The notes beneath the pieces are model-generated. The model worked only from the letters and a program-made list of their open reading frames with translations, was not told the origin of the DNA and ran no database searches. Positions 58,383 to 64,000 of a stretch of DNA of 64,000 bases are shown here, piece by piece; within the stretch, counting starts at the first letter, position 1; every line of letters begins with the position of its first letter. This DNA is from CAYVQZ01 sp964453435. Its GTDB lineage: Bacteria > Abyssobacteria > SURF-5. The stretch spans positions 100,913 through 164,912 of the forward strand of contig CAYVQZ010000003.1 in assembly GCA_964453435.1 (NCBI GenBank), given 5' to 3'. Both the position numbers and the translations under genes were made by a program.

Positions 58383-59339
58383 ATGAAAAAAACACGCCTG
58401 ACAGAACTGCTCGGCATTGAATATCCCGTAATCCAAGGCGGGATGGTCTGGGTTTCAAATTGGCGCCTCGCGGCGGCGGTCTCGAATGCCGGCGGTCTGG
58501 GCCAGATCGGCGCCGGCTCAATGGATTGGTCGCAAATCCGCGAAAACATCCGCAAGGTCCGCGAGAATACGGATAAGCCCTGGGGGCTGAACATTCCCAT
58601 GATGCGACCGGATTTCGAAGACATTGCAAAAATCGGCATTGAAGAAGGCGCTCGAATTTTCACTACCTCGGCCGGAAATCCGGCGAAGGCCGCACCTCTT
58701 CTGAAGCGCGATGACACGACCATTATTCACGTTGTGCCTTCGGTGCGGGGCGCCACAAAAGCTCAAGATTCCGGGTTCGACGCGATCGTCTGCGAAGGCT
58801 ATGAAGCGGGAGGCCATGACGGCCTTGACGAAATATGCACAATAGCGCTTGTCCCCCAAGTCGTGGACACCGTCCGAATCCCGGTCGCTGCAGCCGGCGG
58901 CATAGCGGACGGGAGGGGCATTGCCGCCGCGCTGGCTCTTGGCGCCGACGGAGTGCAGATGGGAACTCGCTTCGTCGCAACGGTCGAGTGTCCGGCGCAT
59001 GAGAATTTCAAGCGGAAAGTGGTCGAGGCGGCCGACGCGGGAACCATAATTACCGGCCGGAAGATGAACATGCTCAGGTCGCTCAAAAACGACTTCACCA
59101 TCAGGATGGCCGAGGCGGAAAGAGACGGCGCAACAAAAGAGACACTGTTTCGCATCATCGGCGACGAAAACAATCGGGCGGAACTCGGCATGGTCGAGGG
59201 AGACGTGGCCGAGGGTGTGCTGGAGGCGGGCCAATCATCGGGACTCGTACATGACATCCCCACCGTAAAAGAACTCTTCGAACGCCTCAAAGAGGAATAC
59301 GAAAGAGCCGTTTCCCGGATGAGAAACGACTCCGTTTGA
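58383..59339 (+). CDS. Nitronate monooxygenase / FabK-like flavoprotein
   Basis: 318-residue FMN-dependent TIM-barrel of the 2-nitropropane dioxygenase family. ELLGIEYPVIQGGMVWVSNW at the start, EGYEAGGHDG (phosphate/FMN-binding signature), PVAAAGGIADGRGIAAAL and GADGVQMGTRFVAT near the end. The family includes nitronate monooxygenases and the enoyl-ACP reductase FabK; the sequence cannot separate them safely, though FabK function in fatty acid synthesis is possible as no other enoyl reductase is seen. It stands alone; repeat copy D follows. Confidence 0.85.
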   Translation: MKKTRLTELLGIEYPVIQGGMVWVSNWRLAAAVSNAGGLGQIGAGSMDWSQIRENIRKVRENTDKPWGLNIPMMRPDFEDIAKIGIEEGARIFTTSAGNPAKAAPLLKRDDTTIIHVVPSVRGATKAQDSGFDAIVCEGYEAGGHDGLDEICTIALVPQVVDTVRIPVAAAGGIADGRGIAAALALGADGVQMGTRFVATVECPAHENFKRKVVEAADAGTIITGRKMNMLRSLKNDFTIRMAEAERDGATKETLFRIIGDENNRAELGMVEGDVAEGVLEAGQSSGLVHDIPTVKELFERLKEEYERAVSRMRNDSV

Positions 59340-59395
59340 AGGCACAACGGCCTGCCGGTTTTGACTGCAACGGTCCGAGCATCGAACAATTCTCG

Positions 59396-59660
59396 TCCGG
59401 GAGTGTGTCCCACGATTGTTCGGCGAAGGGGACTGTCCCAGATTTACGGGCACGAGGCGCCGTAGAATCGGGACTGTGAAACCGTCTCACGGGTGCACAT
59501 TTTGCCGAACAACAAGCTTTGGGGGCTGTGCCCAATTACGGAACCCCCCGTCTTTTGCGTTGAGCGCAGCGAAATCCCGCGGACTCGCGGGATAGAATCG
59601 GGACTGTCCCCGAAGCGGAACACCTTCAGCATGAATCGTGGGACAATCCCCCGGCCCGCC
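59396..59660 (-). repeat. Dispersed palindromic repeat, copy D
   Basis: Inverted relative to copies A-C: GGGGACTGTCCCAGATTTAC (59428), GTAGAATCGGGACTGTGAAA (59462), GAATCGGGACTGTCCCC (59595). It includes a segment of about 90 nt (59462-59555: ACGGGTGCACATTTTGCCGA, GCTTTGGGGGCTGTGCCCAA) repeated almost exactly in copy E. It fills the 380-nt gap between the nitronate monooxygenase-like gene and the HDOD gene, which converge. Confidence 0.8.
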
Positions 59661-59722
59661 CTTATTTCGATGAAAGCGAACATACTGTCGCGTACAGGCC
59701 TTTGCAGACCGCAACACGAGCC

Positions 59723-60589
59723 TCAGGCTTTGCCGGCACTGCCGTTTCGAGCAAACAAATGGCGCACTTCATCGAGTTTGCCCAGTATCTTCGAGATAAC
59801 GCGGTCGCTCACCAGCGCCGAAAGCTTCAGTCGCTCCGCCACTTCCGGCGATGTCTGATAATGTGAAGCGTCAATTCCTGCCCCGATTCCGCCCATCAGG
59901 CACATCGTATCCGCCACGTGCACCAAATCGATAACCAGCATTTCCCCGGAGTGCCATTCAGGTTGGTGGTGCCACCGACATACCTCGGCAACAGAAGAAG
60001 GCACGTTCCAGCTTTCCAACAGCACGGCGCCCGCTTCAGAATGGTCGATACCGAGCACCTGGTGTTCGGCCACCTCAAAGGAAACCTTTTCCTCGGACAC
60101 TAGGTCCATGATGGGACCGATATCGACCTCAACAAAGGTTCCCAGCACGCTCTTACCGATATCATGCAGCAGCCCGGCGGTGAAAGCATGGTCAGGCGAC
60201 TTCAGCTTAAGGTCAGACGCCAGCTCCTCCGCCCCGACCGCGACGGCTATCGAATGTTCCCACAACCCGCCGGATGACAAGCCGTATCCCGGAACATGCC
60301 GATTTGCCAACGGCGAAAAAGCCCAGGCCATGATTATCTGAAGTATACAATTCGTTCCCAGCCGAACGATGGCATCCCTGATCGATTCGACCGGCTCCGG
60401 AAAAGCGTAGTACGCCGAGTTTGCGAGCCTGAGAATGTTCGATGTCAGCCCCGGATCATACTCAATCGCTTTGCAGATTTCCGAAATGCTCGATTCCGGG
60501 TCCTGCAGAAGTCGAGTCACCTCGACCGCCGCAGGCGGAATGGAAGACACCAGAGCTAGTTTTGACAGAATCTCATCCCTGCGGTCCAC
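59723..60589 (-). CDS. HDOD-domain signalling protein
   Basis: 288 residues, almost all HDOD: LVSSIPPAAVEVTRLLQDPE, EYDPGLTSNILRLANSAYY, LWEHSIAVAVGAEELA, AGLLHDIGKSVLGTFVEV, and VLGIDHSEAGAVLLESWNVP. HDOD proteins are HD-related output domains in signalling and motility; unlike many, this one keeps an HD pair (LLHDIGK). GTG start with GGGAGG upstream. The N- and C-termini hold no receiver or GGDEF domain. Partner unknown. Confidence 0.88.
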   Translation of the reverse strand: MDRRDEILSKLALVSSIPPAAVEVTRLLQDPESSISEICKAIEYDPGLTSNILRLANSAYYAFPEPVESIRDAIVRLGTNCILQIIMAWAFSPLANRHVPGYGLSSGGLWEHSIAVAVGAEELASDLKLKSPDHAFTAGLLHDIGKSVLGTFVEVDIGPIMDLVSEEKVSFEVAEHQVLGIDHSEAGAVLLESWNVPSSVAEVCRWHHQPEWHSGEMLVIDLVHVADTMCLMGGIGAGIDASHYQTSPEVAERLKLSALVSDRVISKILGKLDEVRHLFARNGSAGKA

Positions 60590-61057
60590 TACTATACCTC
60601 CCGGATAACGCTATTTGTTTCAGACAGATTACATCTAAGAAGGAATGTCCATGAAATGAAAATCGCGCCTGTTCGCTTCCGAACACACGAGGGTTTTTTG
60701 AGAACAGCACGTAAGCACGTTTCATGCCTAAAGTACATTTGCGCACAGGCCTGAACGCCCTTAACTACTTGCTATAACGCGGGATATGAAAAAGGATAGG
60801 ACGGGTCTTGTTTTTGTTGAACAGAAAGCGCATTCACGTTTTTGAACGTGATGGAATGCATTCTTTGTTGGAGAAGCCGAGGAGAGAGAGGCGGCTATCG
60901 GGAAGAGGCAAGGAACACGCAACAAAGGTTCGACGCAGGTTGACGCCAAGCGAAACGGCCTCGCATATTGTTTCAGTTCACGTCGCCAACATGTGTTGGT
61001 TGATTTCCGACGTTTAGTGCCGGCCTCATCCGATTCCGCCGCAAACCGGCAAAGAAT
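60590..61057. other. Intergenic region with no recognised gene
   Basis: 468 nt between the HDOD and speDE genes, both on the minus strand. A 69-codon plus-strand frame (60808-61017) lacks a ribosome-binding site and family resemblance. CTTGCTATAACG at about 60769 could be a plus-strand -10 element. I see nothing else. Confidence 0.4.
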
Positions 61058-62131
61058 TTATTTCGCCCGCGCCGATGCAAAGACCCAATTTTCGCAAAAC
61101 GATGGGATGAAGACTTCCCTGTAGGTAATGTCGGCAAAGTGTCTCTTCAGAATGCGACTGAGCAGCTTGAGGGTCTCCATATCCGCCGCGGAGCCGCACT
61201 GAATGCTTACCACCCCTTTTTTTGTCATATTTCTCTTGATTCCGGAAAACAGGCCATCAAGGAATTCGCGCCGCTCCATCCTTGTCAGCGCTTCCGGATA
61301 CATCGTCAGGTCATAGACAATCCCGTCGAATCGGCGCTCCGGTTTCAGATATTTTCTCGCATCCTGTATGACAACTTCAACGTTGGGTTTCGAGAACGAG
61401 TTCCTGCAGATTGACGTGAGATACCGCTTCGACGCCGAAATGACATCTTCGTCGATCTCGACGAGAACGGCCTTGTCGGGTTTGTACTTCAACAGTTCGG
61501 AGAGGACACCGCCGTCTCCTCCCCCGAGAATCGCAATTTTCCTCAGGCCGTTTCCGGCCTCGACGACAGGGAGAATCATGTGGGTGTTGTATGTATCCGA
61601 ATCGGCCTCGGCTATTTGGAGGTCGCGGTCCAAAAACAGCATCCTGCCGAATGTCTCGTTCTCGATTATATCTATTTGCTGATATTTTGACCTCTTGCTG
61701 AAGAGGTGGTTCTTGATGTGGTACTGAACCTCGAATCCCTTTCCCGAAAACGAGGTCATCCAGTCCGCCCGTTGAACCTCGAGCGGATTGCCCCTGCGCA
61801 GTTCAATAACCCTGAACGTTTTTGGCCTGAACTTGCGCTTGAAAAACCGGAGCAATCTCGTTTCCGCGTCGTGATTCGCGGAACACGTGAATATATCCAG
61901 CGATATATGCCCCGCCTCCGGATAGGTATGGATAGCCACGTGCGACTCGCCGATGATCGCTACCGCCGTGACTCCGACGGGGTCGAACTGGTAGCTGTTT
62001 ATGTTAATCAGGTCCAGATGACATTGCTTGAGGCCGTCCTTCAACGCCTCCTCGAGCGCGTCCCTGTTATTCAGGATGCCCCTCGAACAATGTATGAATT
62101 CGGCGACAATATGCCTCCCCGAAGGTTTCAT
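61058..62131 (-). CDS. speD-speE: Fused S-adenosylmethionine decarboxylase and spermidine synthase
   Basis: 357 residues joining two consecutive polyamine enzymes. Residues 1-125 are SpeD: a pyruvoyl enzyme that cleaves itself at Glu-Ser in GESHVAIHTYPEAGHISLDI, with the Cys of IFTC. Residues 135-357 are a spermidine-synthase-like aminopropyltransferase: LFLDRDLQIAEADSDTYN, AILGGGDGGVLSELL and VIQDARKYLKPERRFDGIVY. The first would make decarboxylated AdoMet and the second transfer its aminopropyl group to putrescine. Some SpeD homologues decarboxylate ornithine or arginine instead, so activity should not be assumed. GAGGAAAG lies upstream of the ATG. Confidence 0.93.
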   Translation of the reverse strand: MKPSGRHIVAEFIHCSRGILNNRDALEEALKDGLKQCHLDLININSYQFDPVGVTAVAIIGESHVAIHTYPEAGHISLDIFTCSANHDAETRLLRFFKRKFRPKTFRVIELRRGNPLEVQRADWMTSFSGKGFEVQYHIKNHLFSKRSKYQQIDIIENETFGRMLFLDRDLQIAEADSDTYNTHMILPVVEAGNGLRKIAILGGGDGGVLSELLKYKPDKAVLVEIDEDVISASKRYLTSICRNSFSKPNVEVVIQDARKYLKPERRFDGIVYDLTMYPEALTRMERREFLDGLFSGIKRNMTKKGVVSIQCGSAADMETLKLLSRILKRHFADITYREVFIPSFCENWVFASARAK

Positions 62132-62747
62132 CGTCGGAATGCTTTCCTCGAAACATAAGAATGCCTGTCCCCTGGGTATCTCGCTTTCCTCGAAACAACT
62201 AAAGAATATAACAAAAGCAACGCAACTGTTTCAAGGAGAAACTGCGCCCGCGCAGCGCATGCGCCCAGCGTTGCTCATTATATCGAAAACTCAGAGCAGG
62301 GCGCTGTACCCCATTTGCAGAATCGATCTTTCAGCGAAGAGGCGCCGCCCCCCATGGGATTTTCCGGGATTGCGCGTCTCTGAACCATAAGTCCGCGCGG
62401 CGCATGATGACCATGAGCCCATACGGCTGTGCGCCCGAAGCCCGAAACAAGAAACCATACAAGACACGCCCAAAATCCGCAAAGCAAAAAAAAAATCATG
62501 CCCTTCGTGTTCTTCTGCTTTTAACCGACCACGGCAAATACGGAGAGAAACAGAAAAGAACCAACGGATGAGACCCCACCAAATAGAGACGGCTTGTCAA
62601 TGGAAAACACTTCGCCTCTTCCCAAAACGCTCCATTCCGAGGAAGGAAGAGGCCTGCGCATTTTTGACAGCGCCGCATGCGCTGTACCACGCTTTCCCGT
62701 TGAAAGAAACGCGTTTGCCGAATGCTTTTGGCTCCCTGGCGGTTCCT
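62132..62747. other. Intergenic region with speDE promoter, otherwise no gene
   Basis: 616 nt. Only the minus-strand promoter at 62205-62234 is recognised. An A-run of ten bases is at 62487. Small open frames on both strands show no family resemblance. Confidence 0.4.
62205..62234 (-). promoter_or_regulatory. Promoter of speDE
   Basis: Minus strand: TTGAAA (62234-62229), 18-nt spacer, TATATT (62210-62205). Leader of about 70 nt to the ATG at 62131. Confidence 0.6.
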
Positions 62748-63806
62748 TCAGACGATGGCGTCCGGCGACACCGCCGAGCCCTCCTCGGCCGATTTGTAAA
62801 CGGCCCGACCGAATTGAACCACGCGGAGGCCCTCCTCGGCGGAAAGCGAAGGCTGCCTGTCCTCGAGGATGCAGTCGATGAAATGTTGAGCGCACCGGAT
62901 GAATCCGTCTTCCCATTCCGAAGGGATGTCGTGATAGCAATGCGTCTGGCCGTCGCGATACATGACCAGCGGCGCGATGTTCATCAGTCTGCCGGTAAGC
63001 CTCGTCACCCAGATGATGCCTTTCGAACCGGTGACCTCGACGCGCTCTTCGACCGGATAATATTTCGTGTCGATGATGAGGTCGGGCGAATACGTCGCAT
63101 CGAGGATGCCGTACCGAATGCCTTCCTTATGTTTCCACATAACGGTCGCCGGCGTGTCGAGGAACATGCCGGGGTTTTCAATGAAAGCCGAAACCCTCTC
63201 GACCGATCCGCCGAAGAACAGCGCCAACGCGTACTTGTGGTGCATGTCGTCGAACATGGTTCCGCCGCCGACGCGCTCCTGGTTGAATTTCCATTCCCAC
63301 GAGGTCGAGTTCAACTCCCAGCCGCACTGGAGCGAGCCGCTCGTGGTGCGCAGCCGAAGCATCGAGACCTCGCCGATTTCGCCCGCGTCAATCAACTCCT
63401 TCGCCCTGGCGACGGGCGGATAGAACGGATAGCACTCGAACACCTGAAACTTGCCTTTGGCGCGATTGGCCGCCTCGACCATGGCGTTGCATTCCCCGAC
63501 ATTGCGCGCCATCGGTTTCTGCACGGAGACGTGCTTGCCCGCATCGAGGGCGTCGACGACCATCTGCCGGTGAAGATCGTGCGGCGTTATGATGGCCACG
63601 ACATCGACCGCCGCATCGTCCAATAGTTCGCGGTAGTCGCTGAAAACCTTTTGCGCATTCCATTCCCCGGCCCGCTGCTCAGCACGCTCGGTGTTAGGGT
63701 CAGCGACAGCATAGATTGTGCTTCGCTCGTCGACGCGATAGCCCCACGTCGTAAGGCCCGATATCTCTCCGCAGCCGATCACTCCCACTCTCAATTTGTC
63801 TGGCAT
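62748..63806 (-). CDS. Gfo/Idh/MocA-family oxidoreductase
   Basis: 352 residues, NAD(P)-dependent sugar or inositol dehydrogenase family. Rossmann GVIGCGEISGL, VSVQKPMARNVGECNAMVEA (the usual EKP is QKP), and MFDDMHHKYALALFFGGSVE, where the DxxxH motif contributes the catalytic His. Paralogous to, but distinct from, the enzyme in the lpx operon. Substrate unknown. It has no close partner; the window ends in repeat copy E about 30 nt upstream of its start. Confidence 0.87.
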   Translation of the reverse strand: MPDKLRVGVIGCGEISGLTTWGYRVDERSTIYAVADPNTERAEQRAGEWNAQKVFSDYRELLDDAAVDVVAIITPHDLHRQMVVDALDAGKHVSVQKPMARNVGECNAMVEAANRAKGKFQVFECYPFYPPVARAKELIDAGEIGEVSMLRLRTTSGSLQCGWELNSTSWEWKFNQERVGGGTMFDDMHHKYALALFFGGSVERVSAFIENPGMFLDTPATVMWKHKEGIRYGILDATYSPDLIIDTKYYPVEERVEVTGSKGIIWVTRLTGRLMNIAPLVMYRDGQTHCYHDIPSEWEDGFIRCAQHFIDCILEDRQPSLSAEEGLRVVQFGRAVYKSAEEGSAVSPDAIV

Positions 63807-63837
63807 GGCTTCTTTCTTCCCTGCATTGAAATTCTCC

Positions 63838-64000
63838 GCATTGAGACCGTCTCACGATTACCAAGCGCAAGGGGACTGTCCCAAGAATTACGGACGCGAA
63901 CCGTCGTAGATTCGGGACTGTGAAACCGTCTCACGGGTGCAGATTTTGCCGAACAACAAGCTTTGGGGGCTGTACCCAATTACGGAATCCCCCGTCTTTT
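63838..64000 (-). repeat. Dispersed palindromic repeat, copy E (runs off the window)
   Basis: Same family and orientation as copy D: GAGACCGTCTCACGATTACC, GGGGACTGTCCCAAGAATTA (63872), ATTCGGGACTGTGAAACCGT (63911), then the GCTTTGGGGGCTGTACCCAA segment shared with copy D with only a few mismatches in about 90 nt. Confidence 0.8.

Noticed and set aside
1..64000. CRISPR arrays, rRNA, tRNA, phage or conjugation genes
   Set aside because: Searched by eye for spaced direct repeats, T-loop sequences and typical proteins; none found that I can support.

Overview
The window reads as chromosomal DNA of a diderm (LPS-bearing), probably anaerobic bacterium of moderately high GC. The outer-membrane evidence is direct: lipid A genes (lpxD, fused lpxC-fabZ, lpxA, lpxB), BamA, two Skp/OmpH chaperones, a Lol lipoprotein exporter and LptF/LptG. 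An anaerobic habit is inferred from a flavodoxin-ferredoxin fusion, a 2-hydroxyacyl-CoA dehydratase subunit, an Rrf2/Fe-S-type regulator and a probable selenoprotein. McsA-McsB-ClpC, best known from Firmicutes, is also present. No rRNA, tRNA, CRISPR array, phage gene or recognisable transposase was seen. I cannot name the phylum; the mix of traits fits an uncultured lineage. Promoters are unusually easy to read: many genes have TTGACA/TATAAT-like boxes 16-18 nt apart, and these fix several start codons.

Layout. 1-7 kb: the end of trehalose-phosphate synthase, a ParA ATPase fused to a glycogen-binding module, a Cys-containing unknown, a flavodoxin/ferredoxin protein, CysE, a NagB-like protein and a cyclic-nucleotide-binding protein. 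7-20 kb: a secreted repeat protein, a penicillin acylase-family hydrolase, a 2-hydroxyacyl-CoA dehydratase subunit, YceI, a tandem-duplicated geranylgeranyl-reductase-like flavoprotein, Der and a membrane protein. 20.7-23.3 kb: four consecutive XRE-cupin regulators. 23.8-29.4 kb, minus strand: a sulfur-transfer cluster (Rrf2 regulator, MoaD/ThiS-like carrier, E1-like enzyme, JAMM protease, three DsrE-superfamily proteins, TusA-like protein, second E1-like enzyme, PP-loop ATPase). 30-40 kb: uppS-cdsA, prfB (with the programmed frameshift), lysS, lolC-lolD, mcsA-mcsB-clpC. 40.4-53.6 kb: bamA, then the ompH-ompH-lpxD-lpxC/fabZ-lpxA-Gfo/Idh-lpxB operon, polA and rho. 53.6-58.1 kb, minus: lptG, lptF, an RlmI-like methyltransferase and a two-domain C_GCAxxG_C_C redox protein. 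58.4-64 kb: nitronate monooxygenase-like protein, HDOD protein, SpeD-SpeE fusion and a Gfo/Idh oxidoreductase.

The most notable item is the gene at 58066-57047 (minus). It has a good ribosome-binding site and an in-frame TGA at codon 25. The protein contains two copies of a four-cysteine domain, and the TGA sits exactly where the second copy has its first cysteine (U25-C62 and C175-C212, both 37 residues apart). Hairpins follow immediately. This is most simply a selenoprotein that an ORF caller would truncate. Second is the sulfur-carrier operon: its carrier has a ten-residue tail after the Gly-Gly, and a JAMM protease able to remove such tails is two genes away. A family of palindromic intergenic repeats (GGGACAGTCCC-type ends) occurs at five places, once inside the sulfur cluster.
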